Positions 1 through 7,309 of a stretch of DNA of 64,000 nucleotides are shown one piece after another. The DNA comes from Paenibacillus sp. HWE-109. GTDB lineage: Bacteria; Bacillota; Bacilli; Paenibacillales; NBRC-103111. The first letter of the stretch is position 1, and every line of letters starts with the position of its first letter. The translations under genes were made by a program, and so were the position numbers. The notes beneath the pieces were generated by a model, which did no database searches, was not told the origin of the DNA, and saw only the letters and a list, made by a program, of their open reading frames with translations. The DNA lies in assembly GCF_022163125.1 (NCBI RefSeq), contig NZ_CP091881.1, positions 6,448,001 through 6,512,000 of the forward strand, given 5' to 3'.

Positions 1-1497
1 ACAATGCTTGCCCTGCTGCTGCCTTGGACGTTAAAAGGCTTTTTCACAGAGCAGCTTTATGATATTCTGCTGGATACACAAAGCGGACTCCAAGTAGAGA
101 CCGCCACATTAACGGCAACACCGACCTATGCGCTTCCAGCTCTGCCCCAATCTGTTCTGAGCAAGCCTTTAAACACGGAATGGGCGTTGACTGAAGCGCA
201 GCGAACTATGCTTGTACCCAAAGTCGAAGTCGGCCAAGTGACGACAGCAGTCGGCGTTCCTGCGGATTCCACCCTGGCGACACGGATCATGGCGCCGTTA
301 ACAGGCACCTGGGGCGGGCCGTCCATCCGCCATTTCATGATCAGCAGCACAGACTTGCAACAGGCGGTCAGTTCATCTGCCGTGGCAGGCGAACCCTTCA
401 TGCAAGCCGTGGAGAAAGATGCGCTTGCTCAAACCATGCCCGTAGAGAGATACACACGCAGCATTGATAACAAAAGCATTTTCTATGTCATTCGCAAAGA
501 GCTGCTGCAAGGACAGCCGAACTTCGTCGTCTCCTATGCCTGGGGAAATTATCGCAACGATCTGGTCATGACCATGTTCGGCAGGTTGATCCTGCTGATG
601 GTCGGCCTTATCGTCATCAGCTGGCTCCCCTGCTTATTGCTGGCTCGCTACTTCACGCGCCCGCTCATTCAAATGGAACAACATGTGGGACGCATGGCTG
701 AGCGCGATTGGCATGAACCGATCGAAACCGGCCGCAAGGACGAAATCGGTCGCTTAGCGAAAGCGATTGAAGCGATGCGCCAGCGCTTGGTGCGGCAGGA
801 TCATGCCCAGCAGTTCTTCCTTCAGCATACTTCCCATGAGCTGAAAACGCCGGTCATGGTCATTCGCAGCTATGCGCAATCGATTCAAGATGGCGTCTTC
901 CCCAAGGGAACCCTAAGCGACAGTGTTGGCGTGATCATGAAAGAAGGCGAACGGCTCGAGAAGCGTATTCGCGACTTGTTGCTGCTTAATAAATTGAACT
1001 ATGTTACGGCGCGGGATAAACCATTTCAAGCTTTTGAAATTCATAAAGTGATCGAGGATGTTGTCGACCGCTTGCGGTATCGCAGACCAGAAATCGAATG
1101 GGAAATGCAGCTTGCTCCTTCTACCCAGTTGGTTGGAGATCAAGAACAATGGAAAATCGCTTTGGAAAACATGCTCGACAACCAGCTTCGCTATGCGAAG
1201 AGCCGTATTCACGTTACCGTTAAATCGCAGGAACAGCCCGTCAAAGGAAACCTCCTGCTCTCTGAACTTAGAATGAGCAATGACGGTCCGCTTCTGGATT
1301 CAGCCATTGCAGACAGCATGTTCGAGCCCTTCCGCTCCGGCGGAGACGGCCAGTTCGGCCTTGGCCTGGCCATTGTGAAACAAATTATGGATCACCATGG
1401 CATGTCCATTCGGGCAGAGAATGATCGGGATGGCGTTTCGTTCTATATCGCTCCGCTGAACCCGCACCACACGGCCAACGTTCAGAATGCATCTTAA
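1..1497 (+). CDS. Sensor histidine kinase (HAMP-HisKA-HATPase), 5' end outside window
   Basis: Membrane sensor kinase of a two-component system that autophosphorylates on histidine and passes the phosphate to a response regulator, probably encoded just upstream. The frame is open to the window edge, and the first in-window Met falls inside the extracellular part, so the N-terminal membrane segment is probably missing. Numbered from that Met (base 4): extracytoplasmic sensor region about 1-185, membrane helix about 187-215, HAMP linker with DEIGRLAKAIEAM after it, phospho-acceptor His278 in HTSHELKTP, N-box ENMLDNQLRYA about 388, G1 box SNDGP about 427, G2 box GQFGLGLAIVKQI about 450. All catalytic boxes look intact. 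The stimulus cannot be told from the sequence. The gene ends inside a strong convergent terminator. Confidence 0.9.
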   Translation, partial: TMLALLLPWTLKGFFTEQLYDILLDTQSGLQVETATLTATPTYALPALPQSVLSKPLNTEWALTEAQRTMLVPKVEVGQVTTAVGVPADSTLATRIMAPLTGTWGGPSIRHFMISSTDLQQAVSSSAVAGEPFMQAVEKDALAQTMPVERYTRSIDNKSIFYVIRKELLQGQPNFVVSYAWGNYRNDLVMTMFGRLILLMVGLIVISWLPCLLLARYFTRPLIQMEQHVGRMAERDWHEPIETGRKDEIGRLAKAIEAMRQRLVRQDHAQQFFLQHTSHELKTPVMVIRSYAQSIQDGVFPKGTLSDSVGVIMKEGERLEKRIRDLLLLNKLNYVTARDKPFQAFEIHKVIEDVVDRLRYRRPEIEWEMQLAPSTQLVGDQEQWKIALENMLDNQLRYAKSRIHVTVKSQEQPVKGNLLLSELRMSNDGPLLDSAIADSMFEPFRSGGDGQFGLGLAIVKQIMDHHGMSIRAENDRDGVSFYIAPLNPHHTANVQNAS

Positions 1498-1546
1498 ACA
1501 AACGTGCTGCCTCCGCTGTTACGAAGCGGAGGCAGCACGTTTGTTT
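1496..1546. terminator. Bidirectional terminator between convergent genes
   Basis: Perfect 22-bp stem (1496-1517 with 1525-1546) and a 7-base loop. The arm ends in AAAC/GTTT, giving T-rich tails on both strands. It overlaps the stop codons of both flanking convergent genes, so it can end transcription from either side. Confidence 0.9.
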
Positions 1547-2156
1547 ACTTCGATACTCTTCCCAGATAAAACCCGCCCAAGAAGATCGTCACAATCAAAA
1601 TAAAGTGCAGTAAAAACCAACCCAGTTTACCATATTGCAGCCATGTATGGTTGATCGGCCTGCGGCTCTCTGCGGGTACGATCATTCCCCCGACCCACTC
1701 AAAAACAAGCAAATAAATCCACCACCAGGTATAAGAATCCCACACATCCCAGAATTTCGCGTATTGAATGAGATTCGTCTCCTGCACAGCCCACGATTCC
1801 GCAAGCATGCCCACATGGACCATAACCCAATACACCGGAATCTTCCAAATCCATAACGCAGGACTAAACCTCACACCAAGCAAGACATAAAAGGAAAAAA
1901 CGGTAACAACCGTAGATATCGGTATGGATGTTAGCTTTGGAAACAACCGCATCGGGAAGGTATACAGTCCTATTTTCACAAATATATAACACAGAACTAA
2001 ACTTACCAGAGCACTCAGAAGAAATAGCGCACTGTATCTCTTCCAGTTATTTCGCATAATCAACAATGCGCCAATAAGTGTAACTATGGTCAACGTGATC
2101 TGTATGATCGTTTCCTTGTTAGATAGGCTTAGCATCCTGAAGATCATCACTTTCAT
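1545..2156 (-). CDS. CBO0543-type integral membrane protein
   Basis: Small polytopic membrane protein of unknown function, about 203 aa. At least five hydrophobic segments are visible, roughly at residues 17-35, 42-62, 78-98, 103-118 and 180-198, with Trp-rich loops such as WDVWDSYTWWW. The overall pattern and size match the CBO0543 family common in Bacillus and Paenibacillus; a second relative is encoded divergently at 2281. No good ribosome binding site precedes the first ATG, so translation may begin at a later Met (2147 or 2135). No catalytic motif is visible and no function is assigned. Confidence 0.7.
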   Translation of the reverse strand: MKVMIFRMLSLSNKETIIQITLTIVTLIGALLIMRNNWKRYSALFLLSALVSLVLCYIFVKIGLYTFPMRLFPKLTSIPISTVVTVFSFYVLLGVRFSPALWIWKIPVYWVMVHVGMLAESWAVQETNLIQYAKFWDVWDSYTWWWIYLLVFEWVGGMIVPAESRRPINHTWLQYGKLGWFLLHFILIVTIFLGGFYLGRVSK

Positions 2157-2224
2157 AAGAAGATACTACAGTGTCGCCAATTTTTGCCATTTTTATCCGA
2201 AAGTAGAATAGACTCCAAGGAATA

Positions 2225-2248
2225 ATTTCCATTTATTTGGAAAAATTA
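2225..2248. other. AT-rich inverted repeat in divergent promoter region
   Basis: Arms AATTTCC and GGAAAAATT flank a short AT-rich spacer between the two divergent membrane-protein genes. It could be an operator or merely AT-rich promoter DNA. I did not identify a convincing -35/-10 pair. Confidence 0.35.
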
Positions 2249-2267
2249 ATAAACGTAGATCTATTCT

Positions 2268-2274
2268 AAGGAGG
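2268..2274 (+). promoter_or_regulatory. Strong ribosome binding site preceding a candidate ATT start
   Basis: A perfect AAGGAGG lies six bases before ATT at 2281 in the reading frame of the following membrane protein. No ATG, GTG or TTG occurs in frame at a usable distance; the first in-frame ATG is at 2368, inside conserved-looking sequence. This ribosome site is the main evidence for the start chosen. Confidence 0.7.
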
Positions 2275-2280
2275 CACGTT

Positions 2281-2784
2281 ATTATTCATATCATCGTTTC
2301 CTTTTGGGTATTAGCGGCAGCCTGGCGTTGGGGGGATTGGAAAGATTTCAAGGCATATTACCCCACCATGCTGTATATTTCGTGCTTAAAACTTCTCTAT
2401 GAGCTCTTCTCGCACGAGGTTCATTATGAGTGGCATTTGGAGCCTGATTTCTTCTTAAACTACACGGGGACAATAATGCTCCATACTTTTTTCATCTATC
2501 CTTTGAGTGCGTTTATTTTCCTGTCAACCTTCCCGAAACTTGCCAACATATCCAAATGTGTTCATATTCTGAAATGGACCCTTATTTATTTCATCGTTGA
2601 AGCCCTTGCTTACAAAACAGGTCGAATTACGTATCATGACAGTTGGAGCCTTTGGTGGTCACTTGTCTTTGACCTTAATATGTTTTTAATGCTTCGCTTG
2701 CACTATACGCACTTTATTTGGTCAATTCCACTTAGCTGCTTGTGTACCTTTTTTTATTTACTTTACTTTGGCTATCTACTCTAA
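2281..2784 (+). CDS. CBO0543-type membrane protein, probable ATT start
   Basis: Predicted membrane protein of about 167 aa, function unknown. From the ATT at 2281 the N terminus reads (M)IIHIIVSFWVLAAAWRWGDW, the hydrophobic opening and Trp-rich turn typical of CBO0543 proteins, followed by YYPTMLYIS and several membrane helices. Starting at the ATG at 2368 would remove the first helix and leave the perfect AAGGAGG at 2268 unused. ATT is a rare initiator in bacteria (infC is the classic case, where it mediates autoregulation), so a sequencing error or ATG-to-ATT mutation must also be considered. It lies divergent to a relative at 1545-2156. Confidence 0.65.
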   Translation: MIHIIVSFWVLAAAWRWGDWKDFKAYYPTMLYISCLKLLYELFSHEVHYEWHLEPDFFLNYTGTIMLHTFFIYPLSAFIFLSTFPKLANISKCVHILKWTLIYFIVEALAYKTGRITYHDSWSLWWSLVFDLNMFLMLRLHYTHFIWSIPLSCLCTFFYLLYFGYLL

Positions 2785-2791
2785 AACAGTC

Positions 2792-3790
2792 TTATTTCAC
2801 CAGTGCTGCAAGCACATCATCGATCTTTTTGCTGTCCGCAATTGGGCCGCTTTTCATCCACGTTTCGAAGTTAACCGGATAGACATGACCTTGTTTGACA
2901 GCAGGTAGACTCTGCCACAACGGGTTGGCCAACAATTCCTTCGTTTTGTCCTCAGCCCCCGTATCCGTCGTGATGAAAATATGATCAGCATCCAGCTGCG
3001 GGATTACTTCCAGGGAGATCGGCACGACTTTGCCATTCTTGTCCAAAATTAAATCCCTCACAAGTTTAGACGGTGTAAGCCCGAGATCCTGATAGACGAC
3101 AGGACCGGCATAACCAGGACCGCCGTAGAGACGAATTTCTTTGGTATGAACACGGATAATCGCCACGGTCTGATTGCCTATCTTCTGCTTGATAGCAGCG
3201 CCAGTCTGCTGCGCCTTCTGGTCGTACTTGGCAATGACGTCCTTCGCTTTATCCGACTTGCCAAACAAATCTCCCAATATGCGAATGGTTGCTCTCCAAT
3301 CTGCTCGCGCATCTTTGAATGCATACATCGGAGCTACTTTGGAGAATTGTCCATACCTCTTCTCATCATAAACATTTTCCAGAATGAGGTCGGGTGCCGC
3401 TTCCAAAACAGCCTCTACGCTGCCATTGACATCGATAGCAGGGACGGATAAACCCAAATAATCTTGTCCGCTCCACGTTCCAATCTTAGATTGCTTGAAT
3501 GGCTGAATACCTAGCGACAGCAGCTCGTCCTCCAGATAAATGCCCAGAATCTTCTTGGGATCAGCAGGAATCCTCACCTCATGACCGATTTCATCCTTGA
3601 CCGTCTTCTCTTGTGCCGCCGGCTTGGGGGATGCCGTCTCCTTAATCCCACTGCTCGGACTAGCGGTTCCCGCACTCGCGGTACTTCCAGCAGCCAGATC
3701 CGATTTCTGCGACCCACACCCTGCAACTATTGAACCTAATAGGACGGCCAATGCGCCAACCATACATAAACGAGACATCTTCATGTCCAT
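2792..3790 (-). CDS. Iron-siderophore ABC transporter substrate-binding lipoprotein
   Basis: Extracellular lipoprotein that captures ferric siderophore or a similar iron chelate and delivers it to an ABC permease. About 332 aa, the normal family length. The signal peptide ends in a lipobox (VAGC, Cys about 25) and is followed by a Ser/Thr/Pro-rich linker. The mature part has the FecB/FhuD-like features VKDEIGHEVRIPADPKKILG and LLSLGIQP. The start has AAGGAG seven bases upstream. A Fur-box-like sequence at 3817-3831 lies in the promoter region, supporting iron control. No permease or ATPase gene is present within the window, so the partner must be elsewhere. The upstream AraC gene carries a homologous binding domain (shared GNQTVAxxRxHxxxIRLYGG). 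Confidence 0.9.
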   Translation of the reverse strand: MDMKMSRLCMVGALAVLLGSIVAGCGSQKSDLAAGSTASAGTASPSSGIKETASPKPAAQEKTVKDEIGHEVRIPADPKKILGIYLEDELLSLGIQPFKQSKIGTWSGQDYLGLSVPAIDVNGSVEAVLEAAPDLILENVYDEKRYGQFSKVAPMYAFKDARADWRATIRILGDLFGKSDKAKDVIAKYDQKAQQTGAAIKQKIGNQTVAIIRVHTKEIRLYGGPGYAGPVVYQDLGLTPSKLVRDLILDKNGKVVPISLEVIPQLDADHIFITTDTGAEDKTKELLANPLWQSLPAVKQGHVYPVNFETWMKSGPIADSKKIDDVLAALVK

Positions 3791-3816
3791 AACTCACTCC
3801 TTGCATCCTATATTAC

Positions 3817-3831
3817 TGAGAATCGTTATCA
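3817..3831. promoter_or_regulatory. Fur box
   Basis: TGAGAATCGTTATCA matches the 7-1-7 Fur consensus TGATAATNATTATCA with two mismatches. It lies 27 bp upstream of the start of the siderophore-binding lipoprotein gene, between it and the end of the AraC regulator gene, a natural place for an iron-responsive operator. Confidence 0.75.
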
Positions 3832-3902
3832 ATTGTATCGTGACCCCAGAAGGCTTGCCAAGGACAAAACCGTTCATCCAGATGGACAATTGTGACATCC
3901 AC

Positions 3903-5516
3903 CTAACCTAAGAAACGCAAAGCTTCATCAATTTTCAAAGAATTCGTCATAATACCACTGCTCATCCATGTATAATAATCCGCTTGATAGACATTCCCGT
4001 TTTGCACCGCAGTCATTTCCAGCCAGTTTCTAGTGCTCATCAGTGTCCGGGCTTTGGCTTCACACCCAGGATCAATAATTAGCAGCAGTCGATCCGCATC
4101 GAGCTGCAAGAGGAGCGGCACCGATAGACTCGTCCAATAGTCGTTCCAAGCGAGTTTACGCACAAGGGCAGGAGCTTGCAAACCCAAATCCCCGTAGAGT
4201 ACGGGTGCCGTATAGGAATGCATAGACCCTCCATACAATCGAATCTGATCTGCATGTATTCGAAGCAAAGCAACCGTTTGATTGCCGATAGACGCTTGGA
4301 TCTGTTTGGCTGCTCCTTTGCATTTGAGTTCATACTGGAGAAGCACTTCTTCGAGTAACGCAGATTTACCCAGCAAACCAGCAACCTCGTTTAATGCAAG
4401 CCTCCATTCCTGCTTATAGGAAACCGTGAACGTAGGCGCTATCTGATTTAATTGCCTGTCCAGCTTCGGATCAATGTATTGGCTGCAAAGAATCACATCG
4501 GGTTCAATTTGCAGCAATTGGCTGACATGCCGATCCCCCAGTTCTGCCTCCTGTTCTCCCAAATGAATCGTTCTGCGCAAATGCGCCGCCAAGGGATGCC
4601 CCTTGTCAAACATCGCGGCGTAGGGAGTAACGCCTACTGCCAACATATGATCCAAGTAAGCTGGGAACAAGCAGGCTACATGATTTCTTTGCTTCTCTAT
4701 ATAGGCAGTTGGTGACACTCCAACTTCTTGTTTAAATTTGCGGCTAAAATAGTACTGTTCTCCATAACCGGCATATTCCGCAATCCAACCAATCGAAGCC
4801 TCGCCGCGAATCAACTCGCGCTTGGCATGGTTGATGCGAATGCTTGTCAAATATTCGCTCAGTGTCCTGCCGGTCTCCTTCCTGAACATGCGTGAGAAAT
4901 ATTCAGGGCTCATGCCGGCCATCTCCGCAAGACTGTCCCGCGACAAATTGTCCTGGAAATGGCGCTCCATGTAATCGGTTATACGAGCAATACGCTCCTT
5001 GGTCTGCCCAGCCGTTTCATTGCCCAGATCTTTCATCACCCAATAAAGGAGCTCCTGAAAAACTACATTCAAGCGAAATCGCGCCAAATGCTCCTCACTG
5101 CCTCGATCCATGTACAGCCGTTTGGCCAAATCGACGGCTTGCGCCAACGAATGGTCAGGCACCTCCGCGCACCAGAACTTGCTGCCATGGCTGATATCCC
5201 CCCACGTGCCCAAGTTTTTCTGCTCATATGGCGCAGCTTCAAAAGTCAAATCATACCAAGCCAGACCTTCCCCGCTGCTCACTCCCGCAGCCGTATATGT
5301 CCCTGGTCGCAGCAAGCAGCAGCGTCCGCGCTGAAGCGGCAGCCATTGCCCGTCGATCACGCATTTGCCTTCTCCGCCGATAATCAGCAGCATGCGGTAG
5401 GCATCCGTAAGCTGCAGCTTCATCATGCCATCGGCGTCCAATCGATGATAGTGAATCTGGCGCAGCCTGATCGCCACTTCATCTAGCGGCAGCCAGCTCT
5501 CTACATCATCCTTCAT
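3903..5516 (-). CDS. Btr-like AraC regulator fused to a siderophore-binding domain
   Basis: Transcriptional activator of about 537 aa: N-terminal cupin-like region (about 1-160), AraC helix-turn-helix region (about 170-275, with LAEMAGMSPEYFSRMFRKETG and IAEYAGYGEQYYFSRKFKQE), then a periplasmic-binding-protein-like domain to the C terminus. B. subtilis Btr, which activates feuABC when ferric bacillibactin binds, has this architecture. The reading frame runs about 70 codons further upstream, but that part is translated repeat DNA. The ATG at 5516 has GGAGGGGG just upstream and starts MKDDVESW, so it is preferred. The binding domain resembles the lipoprotein gene 113 bp downstream, pointing to that gene as a target. 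Cytoplasmic; ligand identity is inferred. Confidence 0.87.
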   Translation of the reverse strand: MKDDVESWLPLDEVAIRLRQIHYHRLDADGMMKLQLTDAYRMLLIIGGEGKCVIDGQWLPLQRGRCCLLRPGTYTAAGVSSGEGLAWYDLTFEAAPYEQKNLGTWGDISHGSKFWCAEVPDHSLAQAVDLAKRLYMDRGSEEHLARFRLNVVFQELLYWVMKDLGNETAGQTKERIARITDYMERHFQDNLSRDSLAEMAGMSPEYFSRMFRKETGRTLSEYLTSIRINHAKRELIRGEASIGWIAEYAGYGEQYYFSRKFKQEVGVSPTAYIEKQRNHVACLFPAYLDHMLAVGVTPYAAMFDKGHPLAAHLRRTIHLGEQEAELGDRHVSQLLQIEPDVILCSQYIDPKLDRQLNQIAPTFTVSYKQEWRLALNEVAGLLGKSALLEEVLLQYELKCKGAAKQIQASIGNQTVALLRIHADQIRLYGGSMHSYTAPVLYGDLGLQAPALVRKLAWNDYWTSLSVPLLLQLDADRLLLIIDPGCEAKARTLMSTRNWLEMTAVQNGNVYQADYYTWMSSGIMTNSLKIDEALRFLG

Positions 5517-5592
5517 CGCTGCCCCCTCCATCCGTGTATTCTCTATCTTTAGCCTAGCATAAATAAAGAACGTCTGCCCGCCGGGATGCCAA

Positions 5593-5884
5593 ATTAGCGC
5601 GGTTCTTGGCAGAATAGAGGATCGAAGTTCCCTCTGAAGTGGATTTGCTACTGGTGGTGGAGTTAGATAGAGGGTTGGGAGAACGCGGAGGGTGGCTGTG
5701 TGGGAAAGTAGCTGATTGGTTGGACAGTTTGGCAACCGTCAAGAGGAACTATGATCCGCTATATGTGGCAAATCAGCCGATGTGCGCATCCACGCGGAAC
5801 TACGGTCCGCTATTTGGCGTGAATCCGCCCATTTCGGGGCGAAACTGCGAAATAGAGGAACAGAGTTCCGCGTCAGGCCCAAAT
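5593..5884. repeat. 290-bp intergenic repeat, copy A (left of the IS)
   Basis: First copy of a unit of about 290 bp whose other copies lie at 7310-8637. It contains four short hairpins of the type GGAAC-N3-GNTCC next to CTATTT or its complement. The copy ends exactly where the IS3-family element begins, so it was contiguous with copy B before the insertion. Open frames in it begin with GTG, lack ribosome sites and recur only because the DNA repeats; it is read as non-coding. Confidence 0.9.
5881..5884. repeat. Target site duplication (left) of IS3-family element
   Basis: AAAT at 5881-5884 is repeated at 7310-7313. Undisturbed copies of the 290-bp repeat have a single AAAT at the same place (CCCAAATAGC), which proves the duplication and fixes the element ends. 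Confidence 0.85.
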
Positions 5885-5979
5885 CGGTCAGGCCCCCTAA
5901 TTCCGGAGAATCGGTTGTACAACAAGGTGTTATCTTAGTATTGCTTGTTTTTTGAAGCGCTGTCGGCTTCTTTTGCTAG

Positions 5980-7008
5980 TTAAATGGCGAGCACATAGCT
6001 GGACGTATCCATCGATGCTTCTACCCACCTCATAAATGCGGCTGGCGATCGTTTACCGAGGCTTCTATGCATGCGACGATTATTATAAAAATCCATGTAC
6101 GTATGAATAGCTCGATAAGCTTCTTCAAACGTTTCAAAGCTTTCTTTCCTCAATAAGTCACGCTCTAATGTGGCATGGAATGATTCGATATAGGCATTTT
6201 TATTGGGCGTTTTGGGTGGAATCCGCTCGTGAATCATCGTTTCATCCTCACACATGTCTCCAAAAGCCTTGCTAATAAACTGAGGACCGTTGTCTGTGCG
6301 AATAATCGGCTTGCTTGCACCTGATGCTATGCGTGAACGTAGAGCGTCTTTAACCGCTTGGCAAACATGCTTAGCTTCGCAGCTGGATCCAAGATGATAG
6401 CCGACGATGCTTCGATCAAATACATCGATAATATCCGCGAGATAAAAGAATTGATCATAGCCTGCTACGTACCCATATTTGATGTCTAATTGCCATAGTT
6501 GGTTGGACGCGTTAATGGTATGATTGCGGGCTAAACGTCTCGGATAATGAATCTTTTTGCGCCGCTGCGGATTTAAAATACCGAGCTTCTGACATAACCG
6601 ATACACTTTCTTTTTGTTGATTACAAGGCTATGTTGAACGCGCAAACACTCCGTCAGTAGAACGTAACCATAACTATGCTCCTCACCCGAAACTAGCTCT
6701 AACAGCCATTCCTCAATCTGGGCATTGCTTACGATTTGACCCGTATGCGTCTTCGAGTGAAGTGTGGCTGGACGCCCCCTTCCAGGTGCTGAAGGGCGCT
6801 TTAGCGAAGAACGCATAACTTTGTGACGGTCGTAGTAGGTCGAAGAAGCCACATTAGTTAGGCGCAGTACAGTCGTTATGGGATGTCCCTGCTCGATGAA
6901 CGTTTGGGCAATGTTGAGTTTATCTTCGAGGCAGGGCTGGACTTTTTTACAAGTTCTCTCAGAATATTGTTTTCCAACTCTTTCTCTCCGAGTGCTTTTA
7001 GCGCACAA
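5980..7008 (-). CDS. IS3-family transposase OrfB (DDE integrase domain)
   Basis: Catalytic half of the transposase, about 342 codons including the region read only after frameshifting. An N-terminal HTH_21-like part (YDRHKVMRSSLKRP, WLLELVSGEEHSYGYVLLTE) precedes the rve integrase core. The DDE triad is visible as D in WQLDIKYGYV, D in RTDNGPQFISKAF and E in YIESFHATLERD. It is made mainly as an OrfAB fusion by -1 frameshifting at 6942-6948; the upstream part of the frame (from 7008) overlaps orfA and is not expected to be an independent start. No stop or deletion was noticed. Confidence 0.92.
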   Translation of the reverse strand: MCAKSTRRERVGKQYSERTCKKVQPCLEDKLNIAQTFIEQGHPITTVLRLTNVASSTYYDRHKVMRSSLKRPSAPGRGRPATLHSKTHTGQIVSNAQIEEWLLELVSGEEHSYGYVLLTECLRVQHSLVINKKKVYRLCQKLGILNPQRRKKIHYPRRLARNHTINASNQLWQLDIKYGYVAGYDQFFYLADIIDVFDRSIVGYHLGSSCEAKHVCQAVKDALRSRIASGASKPIIRTDNGPQFISKAFGDMCEDETMIHERIPPKTPNKNAYIESFHATLERDLLRKESFETFEEAYRAIHTYMDFYNNRRMHRSLGKRSPAAFMRWVEASMDTSSYVLAI

Positions 7009-7235
7009 GCATATTTTTCTTCCAGTTCAGCTAGGCGCTTGGATTCAGCCATACGTTCATCTAATGTTGGTAACGCATCATCCCCAAAGGTCTCTTGATA
7101 TTCCTTTACCCAGTTACGGATGGTTTTTGGCGATACATCATATCTTCGCGAAAGAACACCCGTCTTAATTCCACCAAGCGCTTCTTGAGCTACCTTGAAA
7201 CGCACTTCTTCAAACACCTTGTTACGTTGTTGCAC
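6876..7235 (-). CDS. IS3-family OrfA (helix-turn-helix and leucine zipper)
   Basis: DNA-binding half of the transposase, about 119 aa. The HTH is at about residues 20-48 (GVLSRRYDVSPKTIRNWVKE), followed by a heptad-rich coiled coil (LAELEEKYACALKALGEKEL) that mediates multimerisation. It ends shortly after the slippery heptamer; ribosomes slipping -1 there continue into OrfB. OrfA made without the shift usually acts as an inhibitor in this family. Confidence 0.92.
   Translation of the reverse strand: MQQRNKVFEEVRFKVAQEALGGIKTGVLSRRYDVSPKTIRNWVKEYQETFGDDALPTLDERMAESKRLAELEEKYACALKALGEKELENNILRELVKKSSPASKINSTLPKRSSSRDIP
6942..6948 (-). other. -1 ribosomal frameshift heptamer A-AAA-AAG
   Basis: On the minus strand orfA reads GTA-AAA-AAG; the heptamer AAAAAAG is in the canonical X-XXY-YYZ phase. 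A -1 slip places ribosomes in the OrfB frame (AAA-AAA-GTC), joining ELVKK to KVQPCLEDK. Confidence 0.88.
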
Positions 7236-7309
7236 GGTATTCGCCTCCCTAATAAAAAGTGTACCTTATTTCCCGTGGTATTCTCCAATCTAATTAGGGG
7301 GCTTAATAG

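Larger units (their letters stand above)
5885..7309 (-). mobile_element. IS3-family (IS150-like) insertion sequence, complete
   Basis: 1425-bp element with imperfect terminal inverted repeats sharing GCCCCCTAATT close to both ends (5892-5902 and 7292-7302) and a 4-bp target duplication. It carries overlapping orfA (6876-7235) and orfB (5980-7008) joined by an A-AAA-AAG slippery heptamer, the standard IS3-family layout. Both frames and the DDE residues look intact, so it may still be active. It is inserted in the tandem repeat array. Confidence 0.92.

Noticed and set aside
5517..5735. N-terminal extension of the Btr-like regulator
   Set aside because: The extra codons are translated repeat DNA. 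A strong ribosome site fits the ATG at 5516.
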